In this document: positions 8,958 through 18,893 of the stretch, one piece after another
How the letters are laid out: every line of letters begins with the position of its first letter
How positions within the stretch are numbered: position 1 is the stretch's first letter
From: DASRFA01 sp035651755
GTDB lineage: Bacteria > Desulfobacterota > Binatia > UBA12015
Direction: 5' to 3'
Assembly: GCA_035651755.1 (NCBI GenBank)
Contig: DASRFA010000042.1
Coordinates: 5,353-69,352, forward strand
DNA length: 64,000 bases
Notes under the pieces: model-generated
What the model saw: only the letters and a program-made list of their open reading frames with translations
Told to the model about the DNA's origin: nothing
Database searches by the model: none
Translations under genes and position numbers: made by a program

Positions 8958-11900
8958 GCGCCCTCCGCCGGGTCGTTTCGCCGAGCCCGCCGCGCGCCGG
9001 CCCGCCGCGCGACTGCCTCTCCGCCGCTCGCCGCGCCGTCGCGCCCCCGTGCGACGAGCTGGTCGAGCGCGGCGACGAGGTCCGGCGACGGGCGATCGTG
9101 GAAGACGGCCCAGCCCGGCGCCGCGTCCGGATCCATCCCGCGGACGAACGCGTAGAAGACGCCGCCGAGATGCTGCGCGGGATCGTAGCCCGGCAGGCGG
9201 AGCGCGAGCAGCCGGTGCAGCGTCAGGACGTAGATCAGGTACTGCAGGAAGTAGCCGCCGCGCGCCATCGCCACGGCGACGCGATCGCCGTCGTAGTCGT
9301 CGGAGGAGCCGCCGAGATGGTTCGATTTGTAGTCGAGCACGTAGTAGCGGCCGCCGGATTCGAAGACGAGGTCGACGAAGCCCTTCATGAACCCGCGGAT
9401 GCGTCCGAACGAGAGCGCCGCGATCTCGCGATCGAAGCGGCCGCCGGCGACGCCGTGGTCCAGGAGCGCTCTCCGCAGCGCGACGTCGCTCAGGTCGGCG
9501 ACCGGGTAGTAGAACTCGAGCTCGCGCGCGCAGCTCGCGGGCGCGAGGCCGGCAAGGCGGACCTGCCCCGCGGGATCGAGCCGCGCGATGAGCGCGCGGT
9601 CGACCGCGGCCGCGACGGCGTCCCGCCAGCCCGCGTCCAGGCGATGCGCGGCGAGCGCGCGCTCGACCACAGGCGCGATCGCCGCCATGCGCTCGCCCGG
9701 AGATCCGTCCGCGACGGCGCGGAAGTCGAGCTCCTCGAACACCTCGTGCAGGCAGCGACCGGCACGGAGGCCGCGCGGGAAGTCGAAGATCGTCGCCGCG
9801 CCCGGGAGGGTGAGCTCGGGCCGGACCGCCGCGCCCGACGCGTCGTGGTCGGGGGCGTCCGCGTCGAGCGCGAGGCCGCCGTCGCCGAGGCCGTGCAGCA
9901 GGGAGAAGCTCGCGATCCGGAATCCCTCGCGCACGGGCCGCGCGAGCGAGCGCGCGCGCAGCGGCGGTCCGGTCGAGCGCGGGCGCTCCGGCGCGGACGC
10001 CGTCGGGGCCGGAAGACCTTCGAGGAGGATCGTCCCCGCCGCGGCGTCGACGAGCGCGCGCACGTCGGCGGCGAGGTCGGCGTCGGAGAGGGTTTGGAAG
10101 CGGCGCGCGACGTCGTCGATCGTCGCGCCGTCCGGGAGCGCACCGCGATGGAGAAGCCATGCCGGAGCCGACGTGCCGGCTTCGTTGATCGCACCCCAGT
10201 AGAGGACGCAGCGGTGCCGTGCCCGCGTCAACGCGACGTAGAGGAGGCGCAGCTTCTCCGCGACCTCCTCGCGTACCGCGTGCCGCCGCAGCTCTTCCCG
10301 GTCCTCGGAGCCGAGGTCCAGGACCGCGGCGCCGTCCTCGGGATCGTGGAAGAGGAAAGGGCGATCGCGCGTCTCGGAATCGAGCGAGTAGACGCGCCCG
10401 TCCCACAGGAACGGGCACAGCACGATCTCGTACTGCAGGCCCTTGCTCTTGTGCACGGTGACGATCTTCACGAGCTCGTCGTCGCTCTCGAGCCGGAGCT
10501 GCTGCTCCTCGACCGTCTCGTGCCTGCGGGCGGCGGCGGAGCGCCGGCGGTCGACGAGCCAGCGCACCAGGCTCTCCATCCCGAGGCGGCCGCGCTCCTC
10601 GGCGTCGGCGAGGAGCTCGCCGAGGTGCACGAGGTTCGTCAGGCGGCGATCGCCGTCCGCGTACGGCAGGAGCCGGCGCGCGACGCCTTCCGCGTCGAGC
10701 ATCTCGCGAAACATGCGCACGAAGCCGAAGCCGCTCCAGCGCGCGTGGTACGCGCGCATGCGCTCCGCGCGGTCCTCCCACTCGGCCTCGTGTCCCGGCT
10801 CCTGCATCCGGTGCAGGTCGGCGCCGCTCGCGCCGACGAGCTCGGTCGCGAGTGCGGCGCGCACGAGCGACTCGTCGCCCGGTGCGGCGATCGCCCTCAG
10901 CACCCGCTCGAGCTCCTGCGCCTCGCGCGTCGCGAAGACGCTCTCCATCGCCTGCTCGACGCTCGGCACTCGGAGGCGCAGCAGCTCGCGCCGGACGAGC
11001 TTCGCCTCGTCGTTGGTCCGGACGAGCACGGCGATGTCGCCGCCCGAGAGCGCGCGGTCTCCGATGCGCGCGTGGCCGCGCTCGGCGAGGCCCAGGAGGC
11101 GCGCGACCTCGCACGCGGTCGCACGCGCAACGATCTCGCGCGCGCGGCCCTTGGGCAGCGGCCTCGTCCCGTTCGAGGGCGACGCGCGCTCGCCGGGCGC
11201 CGAGCCCGGGGCGTCGCGCGGCACGAGCACCAGCCGGAACGGCTCCTCGGGATCGCCAGCGATCTCGAGCCGCTCGCGATCCCGCTCCGCCGGCACCGTC
11301 GGCTGGAAGCCGATCGCGTCGAAGAGCAGCGGGCGCGGGGCGCGGGAGAAGATCGCGTTCACGGCGGTCACGAGCCCCGGGTCCGACCGCCAGTTCGTCT
11401 CGAGGCGGTAGCGCCGCGCGCTGTCGTCGCACGCGTCGAGGTACGCGAAGATGTCGGCCCCGCGGAAGCTGTAGATCGCCTGCTTGGGATCGCCGACGAA
11501 GAAGACCGGCAGGTCGGAGCCGCCGTACACGTCGCGGAAGATGCGGTACTGGATCGGGTCGGTGTCCTGGAACTCGTCGATCAGCGCGGCGCGGTAGCGG
11601 TCGCGGATGGCGGCCGCGAGCCGGCCGTCGCGATCGCGCTCGAGGGCGGCGGCGAGGTCGAGGAGGAGGTCGTCGTAGGAGCGCGTCCGGAGGCGCTGCT
11701 TTCGGAGCGCGAGCTCGCGCCGAAAGGAGTCGAGGAGGTCGGCGCGGAGTCGCTGGACGGCGGCCGCGTGCGCGGTCGACAGCGCCTCCGCGAGCGCCAC
11801 GAGCTGCCCGCACGCGTCGAAGAAGGGGTGCACGGGCGTCGACTGCCCGCGCTTGGTCCCCTTCTCGAGGGCGGCCGGCGTGAGCCGAGTGAGCGCAGGC

Positions 11901-12757
11901 GGGAGATCGCCGACCGGCCGGTCCGACTCCAACGCGGCGGCGACGTCGCGCAGGCACGTCGCGATCTTGGACGGAGCGTACGATTGCTGGTTCAGCCGGA
12001 CGGGATCGGAGACCAGCCGGCGCACCGCCTCGTGCTCGTCGAGCCAGAGGTCGCGCGCGCGGGCGTGCGCGTCCGCGAGGTCGGCTTCGAGTCGCCGGAC
12101 ATCCGCTGCGTCGACCGCCGGCACGCCGATGCAGCGGAGGTACGGCTTCCCGACGAACGACCGCACCGACTCCAGCAGCGTGCTCGGCGTCTCGCCGCGC
12201 GCGAGGAGGCGCGCGATCAGGAGCGGCGGCGCGTCGTAGACGCGCGTGCGCCAGAAGTCCTGCGCGATCTCCTCGAGCATCTCCGACTCGTCGGGCACGA
12301 GCTCGGTGTCGAACGGCATGCCGCTCTCGAACGCCTTTTCCGCGAGGACGCGCTGGCAGAACCCGTGGATCGTGAAGATGGCCGCCTCGTCGAAGCCGCG
12401 GAGCGCGCTCGCGACCCGCTCGAGCGCCGGCCCCGCGCCTGCGCGGCGCACCGCCTCCGCGAGCACCTCATCGCCGAGCGAGCCGGACGCGAGGCGCGCG
12501 CGGGCGGTCGCGAGCTCGGACCGGATGCGCGTCCGGAGCTCCTCGGTCGCGGCGACGGTGTACGTGACGACGAGGAGGCGCTCGACCGGGATCGCGCGCT
12601 CGACGACGAGACGGAGATAGAGGCGCGTGATCGTGTGGGTCTTGCCGGTGCCCGCGCTCGCCTCGATCGTGCCCGCGCCGGCGAGCGGCGCGCGCGCGAC
12701 GTCGAGTCGCTCGGGCGCTCGCCGGGCAGGAGGACGGGAGGGCGTCGCGGGCGTCAA
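8954..12757 (-). CDS. recB: Exodeoxyribonuclease V beta subunit RecB
   Basis: This 1267-residue UvrD-type helicase-nuclease has Walker A ASAGTGKT (residues 33-40), IDEFQDTDPIQY, GDPKQAIYSFRGAD, VTVHKSKGLQYE and LLYVALTRAR. The C-terminal nuclease domain keeps the metal-binding set ending in VLDYKSNHLG. Length is typical for RecB. The start is taken as TTG at 12757 because GGAGG lies 7 nt upstream and the codon overlaps the recC stop as TTGA; no ATG or GTG before Walker A is better placed. It overlaps recD by 4 nt. Confidence 0.93.
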   Translation of the reverse strand: MTPATPSRPPARRAPERLDVARAPLAGAGTIEASAGTGKTHTITRLYLRLVVERAIPVERLLVVTYTVAATEELRTRIRSELATARARLASGSLGDEVLAEAVRRAGAGPALERVASALRGFDEAAIFTIHGFCQRVLAEKAFESGMPFDTELVPDESEMLEEIAQDFWRTRVYDAPPLLIARLLARGETPSTLLESVRSFVGKPYLRCIGVPAVDAADVRRLEADLADAHARARDLWLDEHEAVRRLVSDPVRLNQQSYAPSKIATCLRDVAAALESDRPVGDLPPALTRLTPAALEKGTKRGQSTPVHPFFDACGQLVALAEALSTAHAAAVQRLRADLLDSFRRELALRKQRLRTRSYDDLLLDLAAALERDRDGRLAAAIRDRYRAALIDEFQDTDPIQYRIFRDVYGGSDLPVFFVGDPKQAIYSFRGADIFAYLDACDDSARRYRLETNWRSDPGLVTAVNAIFSRAPRPLLFDAIGFQPTVPAERDRERLEIAGDPEEPFRLVLVPRDAPGSAPGERASPSNGTRPLPKGRAREIVARATACEVARLLGLAERGHARIGDRALSGGDIAVLVRTNDEAKLVRRELLRLRVPSVEQAMESVFATREAQELERVLRAIAAPGDESLVRAALATELVGASGADLHRMQEPGHEAEWEDRAERMRAYHARWSGFGFVRMFREMLDAEGVARRLLPYADGDRRLTNLVHLGELLADAEERGRLGMESLVRWLVDRRRSAAARRHETVEEQQLRLESDDELVKIVTVHKSKGLQYEIVLCPFLWDGRVYSLDSETRDRPFLFHDPEDGAAVLDLGSEDREELRRHAVREEVAEKLRLLYVALTRARHRCVLYWGAINEAGTSAPAWLLHRGALPDGATIDDVARRFQTLSDADLAADVRALVDAAAGTILLEGLPAPTASAPERPRSTGPPLRARSLARPVREGFRIASFSLLHGLGDGGLALDADAPDHDASGAAVRPELTLPGAATIFDFPRGLRAGRCLHEVFEELDFRAVADGSPGERMAAIAPVVERALAAHRLDAGWRDAVAAAVDRALIARLDPAGQVRLAGLAPASCARELEFYYPVADLSDVALRRALLDHGVAGGRFDREIAALSFGRIRGFMKGFVDLVFESGGRYYVLDYKSNHLGGSSDDYDGDRVAVAMARGGYFLQYLIYVLTLHRLLALRLPGYDPAQHLGGVFYAFVRGMDPDAAPGWAVFHDRPSPDLVAALDQLVARGRDGAASGGEAVARRAGARRARRNDPAEGA

Positions 12758-15700
12758 GGGACCTCCTCCGCGTGCTCGTCGAGCGGCGCCCAGATCGCGC
12801 GCGCGAGCTCGGCGAACGCTTCTCCGATCGGATCGGTGTCGCGGAAGGCGAGCTCGACGTACGGATCGTTGCTCTCGGCGAATGCCTCTCCATTCCCTCG
12901 CCAGGCATTGCGCGCGGCGGCGAGCGCGTTCTCGCCCCGTGCCCCCGCGGCGACGTAGGCGGTCGCGGCGTTCGGGAAGAAGGGCAGCGGCTCGCACAGG
13001 CCGCGCCGGTAGATCTCCGCGAGCTCGCGCAAGCGATCGCCCGCCTCGCGGACCGGCCGGAACGCGATCGTCGCGTCGGTGCCGACGTAGAGCGAGCGCG
13101 GCGGGACGCCGTCCGGGAGTCGCCCGCGATCCGAGAGCGCGCAGAGCACCAGGTGGCGCACCCACGCCTTGATCCGGTCGTTCGACTTGACGCTCGCGGG
13201 CCGTCCGTCGACGCGCCCCGCGCGCGACAAGCCGGCGAGCGTTCCGAACAGCTCGAGCGGACCGGCGGCGAGCGGATCGACGACCGCGCGTGCGGTCGCA
13301 TCGGATGGCGACACCGCGCGCAGCCGGCGCACGTAGTCGGCGCTCTCGCCGAAGATCTCGTCGAAAGCGGCTTCGCCGAGCCCGCGATGGGGAAGGCTCG
13401 ACTTCGCGCGCAGGAGGCGGAGGATCGCGTCGCGCGGCTCGCCGCGCTCGAGCAGCTCGCGCACTTCGTCGCGCAGCCGGTACGCGTCGAGCCCGACGAG
13501 GGCGAACGGCTCGCTGCTCTCGACGAGGCCGCGCGCGTCCCGCAGGCGGATCGCGAACCGGCTCTCGAGGAACGCGCGCACGGGGCTCTGGAAGAAGCGC
13601 GCGAAGGACTCGACGTCGACCCGGCGCCAGTCCTCGCGCGGCTCGGGAAGCGCCCCCGTGACGAGCGGCGCCGGCGCGCGCGTGCCGGCGGCCGCGATCT
13701 CGGCTGCGTCGCAGAGCTCGCCGGCATAGCTGAACAGCTTCGGATCGCCCTCGAAGTAGCGCCGGCTGAACGCCTGCAGCGGGTGCTCGGTGACGAAGTG
13801 CGCGAGCGTGCGTCGCGCCCGCTCTTCGGCGGGCAGCCCCTCGTCGCCCGCGACGACGAAGCCGCGCGTCACCGCTTCGAGCAGCTCGGTCACGAGCACG
13901 GACGGCGGGATCTCGCTGTTGTCGCGGATGCTGCGCCCGACGTAGCTCGCATAGAAGCAGCGCCGCGCGGACAGGAGAGCTTCGAGGAACAGGTAGCGGT
14001 CGTCGTCGCGGCGCGAGCGGTCGCCGTGGCGCGGCGCGCGCGCGATCAGGTCGAAGCCGGGCGGCCGGTGCGACCGCGGAAACGCCCCGTCGTTCATCCC
14101 GATCAGGCACACGACCTCGAACGGGATGCTCCGCATGGGGACCATCGCGCAGAAGGTCAGCCGGCCGGCGAGAAATCGGCCGGCGCCCGCCGGAGTGGCG
14201 AGCTCGCGCGCGAGGTATTGCTTGACGACGTCGAGCGAGACCGGGTCGCGGAACGACGCCGCGCGCGCCGACTCGGCGAGCGACGCGAGCGCTCGGCGGA
14301 TCGACTCGAGCGCGGGCTCCTCGGCGTCGTCCGCGAGGAACGCGCGGTCCAGGAGCTCGGCGAGGGCGTCGCTCCACTCCTCCGGCGGCCGCGGCTCGGC
14401 GAGCGCGCGCTCGAGGTCGAAGAGCAGGTCGGTCAGCGCGGAGAGGCGCCCGACGGTTCGGGCCTCCGCGCCCTCGACGTCGTCGTAGGGCAGGATGCCC
14501 TCGCACAGGGCGGCGCCGCCGCCCGCCATGGCGTAGCCGAGGAGCAGGCGATCGAGGCCGAAGCGCCAGGTATGCTCGCGCGTCGCCGGGAGAGAGAGGC
14601 GCTCGCGCGTGTGCTCGTCGACCCCCCAGCGGATGCGAGTGTCGCGCACCCACCGCTGCACGAGCTCCACCTGGTCCGGGCTGAAGTCGAAACGGCGCCG
14701 GATCGCCGCGACCTCGAGCAGGTCGAGGATGCGGTTCGCGTCGTAGCGGCTAGCCGGGAGATCGAGGATCGCGAGGAACGCGGCGACGAGCGGCGCCTCC
14801 GCGGCGAGGCTCCGATCGGCGATCGAGTACGGGATGCGCCGGGCGTCCGGCGCGGTCGCGAAGACCGCCTCGATGCACGGCGCGTACCGCTCGATGTCCG
14901 GCGTCATGACGACGACGTCGGAGGGCTCGAGGTCGGGGTGCGCGTCGAAGAGCGCGAGGAGGCGGTCGTGCAGGACTTCGACCTCGCGCATCGCGCCGTG
15001 GCAGACGTGGACCTGGAGGGAGCCGTCGTCGGGGGGGATCGCGGACGGCGGCGGAAAGCGATCCTCGTCCGCGTCGCTCCGGCGCGCTTCGCCGCGCTCG
15101 CGGAGATCGAGGATGTCGCGCTGCAGGGATTCGAGCAGCGTGGGCTCGCGCCCCGCGTCCGCTCCCGGGACCTCGAAGAGCTCCTCGTGCCGGACGTGCT
15201 CGCCGTCGTCGGCGAGGAGCGACGCGATGAAGTCGCGCGACTGCTTTCCGAGCGAGGCGAGCAGCGAGTTTCCGACCTCGCGGTGGAGGAGGGCGGGATC
15301 GAGCGGGTGGGCGCGCTCCGCTTCGCGGAGCTGCTCGCGGTGCGTCCGGATGTCGAACCAGTACGCGCGCGACGGGTTCAAGAGGAAGAGGTGCACGTCG
15401 GTCCGGCGGCCGAGGTGCTGGAACGCCTCGAGGATCGCCGGCGGAAGCGCCGGGATGCCGAAGAGCGAGATGCGCGTCGGCAGATCGGCGCGCCGCGCCG
15501 GGCGATCGCCGCGCTCGCGCGGGCGCGGCGTGGAGCGCGGCCTGAAGAGCTCGAGCTGCGCGCGCGACCGGGCATCCGGTGCCGCGGATGCGCCGTCCGC
15601 GGCGCGCTCCTCGGCACGAAGCCGGGCGTGGAAGCGCTCGCGCACGCGCGCGAAGTGGTGATCGCGCTCCGCCGGCGGGACGAGTCTCCGCCAGAGCTCC

Positions 15701-16209
15701 GCCTGCCACGCCTCGTCGACGCGCGCTTCGGCGTTCGCGAGCGGGGCGGTCTCCTCTTCCTCCCACGCGCGCACCCAGTCCGGTCGGAAAACGAGGTACT
15801 GTGCGAAGACGTCGGCGATGCGTCGGGCGAGCTCGAAGGCGCGCGCGTCGTCGCTCGCATCCGCGCCGAGATAGCGCCGGAGCGGCCCGAAGCGCGCCTG
15901 CGGCTCGAGTCGGGCGAGGATGGCCATGAGCCGCCACGTGGCGACGCCGGCTTCGACCGCCGGCGCTGCCGGAACCCCGGCGACGACCGCCCGGAATGCC
16001 TGCCAGACGAGCTCGGCGGGCAGCGGGAAGGAGACGTGCGCGCAGACTCCGAGCCGGCCCGCGAGCTCGAGCGCGAGCCAGCGCTTCATGCCGGCGTTCT
16101 GGACGACGACGATCTCGGCCGTGAGCGGCGACAGAGCCCGATCCTGCACCACGCCCGCCAGGCGATCGGCGAGGCGCTCGAGGCGGTTGCTCTGCCAGAC
16201 GGTCAGCAT
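12754..16209 (-). CDS. recC: Exodeoxyribonuclease V gamma subunit RecC
   Basis: This 1151-residue protein is the first gene of the recCBD operon. The RecC start pattern is clear (SNRLERLADRLA, then VVQNAGMKRWL..ELA and SFPLPAELVW). IRWGVDEHTR and the MRSIPFEVVCLIGMNDGAFPR segment are also characteristic. RecC is a catalytically dead helicase/nuclease fold that holds RecB and RecD, splits the duplex and scans for Chi. No promoter stands out in the 396 bp upstream. Confidence 0.92.
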   Translation of the reverse strand: MLTVWQSNRLERLADRLAGVVQDRALSPLTAEIVVVQNAGMKRWLALELAGRLGVCAHVSFPLPAELVWQAFRAVVAGVPAAPAVEAGVATWRLMAILARLEPQARFGPLRRYLGADASDDARAFELARRIADVFAQYLVFRPDWVRAWEEEETAPLANAEARVDEAWQAELWRRLVPPAERDHHFARVRERFHARLRAEERAADGASAAPDARSRAQLELFRPRSTPRPRERGDRPARRADLPTRISLFGIPALPPAILEAFQHLGRRTDVHLFLLNPSRAYWFDIRTHREQLREAERAHPLDPALLHREVGNSLLASLGKQSRDFIASLLADDGEHVRHEELFEVPGADAGREPTLLESLQRDILDLRERGEARRSDADEDRFPPPSAIPPDDGSLQVHVCHGAMREVEVLHDRLLALFDAHPDLEPSDVVVMTPDIERYAPCIEAVFATAPDARRIPYSIADRSLAAEAPLVAAFLAILDLPASRYDANRILDLLEVAAIRRRFDFSPDQVELVQRWVRDTRIRWGVDEHTRERLSLPATREHTWRFGLDRLLLGYAMAGGGAALCEGILPYDDVEGAEARTVGRLSALTDLLFDLERALAEPRPPEEWSDALAELLDRAFLADDAEEPALESIRRALASLAESARAASFRDPVSLDVVKQYLARELATPAGAGRFLAGRLTFCAMVPMRSIPFEVVCLIGMNDGAFPRSHRPPGFDLIARAPRHGDRSRRDDDRYLFLEALLSARRCFYASYVGRSIRDNSEIPPSVLVTELLEAVTRGFVVAGDEGLPAEERARRTLAHFVTEHPLQAFSRRYFEGDPKLFSYAGELCDAAEIAAAGTRAPAPLVTGALPEPREDWRRVDVESFARFFQSPVRAFLESRFAIRLRDARGLVESSEPFALVGLDAYRLRDEVRELLERGEPRDAILRLLRAKSSLPHRGLGEAAFDEIFGESADYVRRLRAVSPSDATARAVVDPLAAGPLELFGTLAGLSRAGRVDGRPASVKSNDRIKAWVRHLVLCALSDRGRLPDGVPPRSLYVGTDATIAFRPVREAGDRLRELAEIYRRGLCEPLPFFPNAATAYVAAGARGENALAAARNAWRGNGEAFAESNDPYVELAFRDTDPIGEAFAELARAIWAPLDEHAEEVP

Positions 16210-16605
16210 TCTTCGGTGGGACGCGATCCAGACACGGAAGGCGAACCGGGCGCAAGGCGCCCGCGAACGCGCACCGCGAGCTCGAGGCTCGGGACGATGC
16301 TACGCGCGCCCGGCGACAACCGCTGTCGACCACGGCTCGCCGCGCTCGCCGGCAGTCCCGGCGCGGCCCACGGGTCGCACCCGGTGCCGCGTCGCGCGGA
16401 TCGCGGGGATCGGGCTCTCCCGTAGGGTTTTTCACGCGCCTTCGGCAAGAATTACAGGGTCGCGTGCCGATGACCGGTCGCGTCGCGGCGGAAGCGGCGT
16501 CGTTCCACGCGGATTCGACGTCGCGCATCACGTCGCGAGCGGCCGCGTCCTGGCATGTCCCCTGCAATCAACCGCGCTGTCGGTTTCGACGAAAGGAGGA
16601 AACCC
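16210..16605. other. 396-bp divergent intergenic region
   Basis: This lies between recC (leftward) and the tiny lipoprotein gene (rightward). It contains the sigma-54-type promoter at 16551-16566. A short CGGG-CTCT-CCCG stem followed by TAGGGTTTTT lies near 16416-16433; it could end rightward transcripts but none is evident. No small gene is seen. Confidence 0.5.
16551..16566 (+). promoter_or_regulatory. Sigma-54-type (-24/-12) promoter
   Basis: TGGCATGTCCCCTGCA has GG and GC exactly 10 nt apart and matches the family consensus TGGCAC-N5-TTGC(A/T) at nearly all key positions. It ends 39 nt before the ATG of the tiny lipoprotein gene, a good distance for a short leader with the AAGGAGGA ribosome site. 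Three similar sites occur elsewhere in the window. Confidence 0.65.
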
Positions 16606-16782
16606 ATGCGGAACCAGGTCCTTTGGGCAGCAGCGGGGAGCCTGTTCGTTCTCGCCCTGACCGCGGGCTGTGGCGACGATCGCCACACGGTCGTGCGGCG
16701 CGACACGGAGGTCTATCGAGCGGCGCCGCCGGTGACCAGCAGCACCACGGTCATCGAGCGCCACCACGACGAGGACGACTGA
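16606..16782 (+). CDS. Tiny lipoprotein
   Basis: This 58-residue protein has a signal peptide ending in the lipobox LTAGC, so it should be acylated and trimmed to about 38 residues. The mature part is charged and ends in HHDEDD. ATG 16606 has an excellent ribosome site (AAGGAGGA, 5 nt spacing). No family is recognised. It is followed after 1 nt by another small secreted protein of similar composition. A sigma-54-type promoter directly upstream suggests induced, probably stress-linked, expression. Confidence 0.75.
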   Translation: MRNQVLWAAAGSLFVLALTAGCGDDRHTVVRRDTEVYRAAPPVTSSTTVIERHHDEDD

Positions 16783-16783
16783 G

Positions 16784-17080
16784 ATGGTGCGTAGCCTACT
16801 TGCAGTACCCCTGGCATTGACGTTCGGGCTCGCCGGTGCGGCATTCGCCGCCGAGGTGGAGACGAGCCAGACGTACCGCTCGGAGTCGTACCGGGTGGAA
16901 GCGCCTCCGCCGCCGCCGGTGACGCACAAGAGTACCGTCGAGAAGCGGACGGAGGTGCAGGGTTCGTCCGGCAACTACGAGCAGCGCACGTATCAGGAGC
17001 GGACGGTGCAGCAGCCCCGCCCGCAGACCGAGACGACCGTCCAGCGGCGGTCCGAGACGGTCACGTCCGACGACGATTGA
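16784..17080 (+). CDS. Small secreted charged, Pro/Gln-rich protein
   Basis: This 98-residue protein has a cleavable signal peptide (ALTFGLAGAAFA) and a low-complexity mature part rich in Glu, Arg, Thr and Gln, with a PPPPP run. The start lies 1 nt after the stop of the lipoprotein gene, and GAGG lies 9 nt upstream, so the two are co-translated. Its tail (QRRSETVTSDDD) echoes the acidic end of the lipoprotein. It is probably disordered in the periplasm. The family is not recognised. Confidence 0.7.
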   Translation: MVRSLLAVPLALTFGLAGAAFAAEVETSQTYRSESYRVEAPPPPPVTHKSTVEKRTEVQGSSGNYEQRTYQERTVQQPRPQTETTVQRRSETVTSDDD

Positions 17081-17173
17081 CGCGATCGTCGGTCATCGAG
17101 CGGTGGCGGGCGGACGTCGCTCGCGCGGCGCCGTCCGCCTCCGCATTCTGAGCTTCGAGAGAGCGGTTCTCCG

Positions 17174-17281
17174 TCAAGCCACGAAGTAAGCGATCACCAT
17201 GATCGCGAGCAGCGCGCCGCTCAGCATGACCATGAGCGGAGCGATGTTGTCCTCTGGGGGGCCGCCTTCCGGATTGGACAT
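17174..17281 (-). CDS. 35-residue single-span membrane peptide
   Basis: The peptide begins MSNPEGGPPEDNIAPL and ends with a hydrophobic helix (MVMLSGALLAIMVIAYFVA) that stops at the terminus. GGAGG lies 6 nt before ATG 17281, a strong ribosome site. A much longer frame continues upstream, but its Arg-rich sequence is not protein-like. The soluble-negative N terminus and tail-anchored helix resemble small stress-linked membrane peptides. No family is recognised. Confidence 0.65.
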   Translation of the reverse strand: MSNPEGGPPEDNIAPLMVMLSGALLAIMVIAYFVA

Positions 17282-17374
17282 GGGCACCTCCTCGCGCGTC
17301 TCGCGCTGAGCTGCGTTGTGCCCTGCTTGCCGCAGGTCGGGCGAAGCCGCAACCGGCGACGGTGACGCCTTCAC

Positions 17375-17435
17375 GCGAGCGGCGACGGTCGTGCGCGCGA
17401 GTGGCGACGCGCGCGAGCGGCGACGGTCGTGCGCG
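17375..17435. repeat. 23-bp direct repeat, two copies
   Basis: Identical copies at 17375-17397 and 17413-17435, beginning GCGAGCGGCGACGG and ending TCGTGCGCG, start 38 bp apart. The second copy runs into the left arm of the large hairpin. Confidence 0.7.
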
Positions 17436-17561
17436 GCGGGGGCGGTGCGTGAGCGAGCCCGGCGCTCCTGTCGGAGGCGCCCTCTTGTTTTCTCATGGAT
17501 TGAGGAAGGGCGCCTCCTCCAACGTCGCTGCCGGTGCTCGCTCACGCACCGCCCTCGCCGC
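17433..17561. repeat. Large nested inverted repeat (about 129 nt hairpin)
   Basis: A perfect 19-bp outer stem pairs 17440-17458 with 17536-17554. It extends outward by seven more pairs (one G-U) to 17433/17561. Inward, after a one-base bulge, CCGGC 17459-17463 pairs with GCCGG 17530-17534. An inner 11-bp stem pairs 17473-17483 (GGAGGCGCCCT) with 17507-17517. Outer and inner stems together form an almost continuous hairpin with a T-rich apical loop (CTTGTTTTCTCATGGATTG). It could be a structured RNA, a transcription barrier or a remnant of a small mobile element. Confidence 0.8.
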
Positions 17562-17713
17562 ACGCACCACGTGGCGTGCGGCCGGGTTGCCGACGGCGCG
17601 CTGTGCCGGTGGCCGCTCGCGCGGCTCGCCGCGCGTCGCTGCGGCAGTGCGGCCGCTACCGATGGCAGCGTCCGTACTGACGCCAGCGTCCGCTACTGAT
17701 GGCAGCGCGGCTG

Positions 17714-18883
<1,170 letters not shown>

Positions 18884-18893
18884 CGGCTTCTCC

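Larger units (their letters stand above)
17282..17713. other. 432-bp intergenic region with repeats and a giant hairpin
   Basis: This lies between the 35-residue peptide gene and the 3' end of the dehydrogenase gene, both leftward. It holds a 23-bp direct repeat, a large inverted repeat and, at 17650-17710, short repeated GATGGCAGCG units. No CDS is supported here. Confidence 0.6.

Noticed and set aside
8468..12958. Very long open frame antisense to recB and recD
   Set aside because: Arg/Ala/Gly-rich shadow produced by high GC; the opposite strand carries unmistakable RecB and RecD motifs.
16416..16433. CGGG-CTCT-CCCG stem followed by TTTTT
   Set aside because: The stem is only four pairs and no rightward gene ends there.
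17311..17327. Sigma-54-like sequence on the minus strand upstream of the 35-residue peptide
   Set aside because: The GGCAC element is one base off the required GG-N10-GC spacing and the -12 element is poor.
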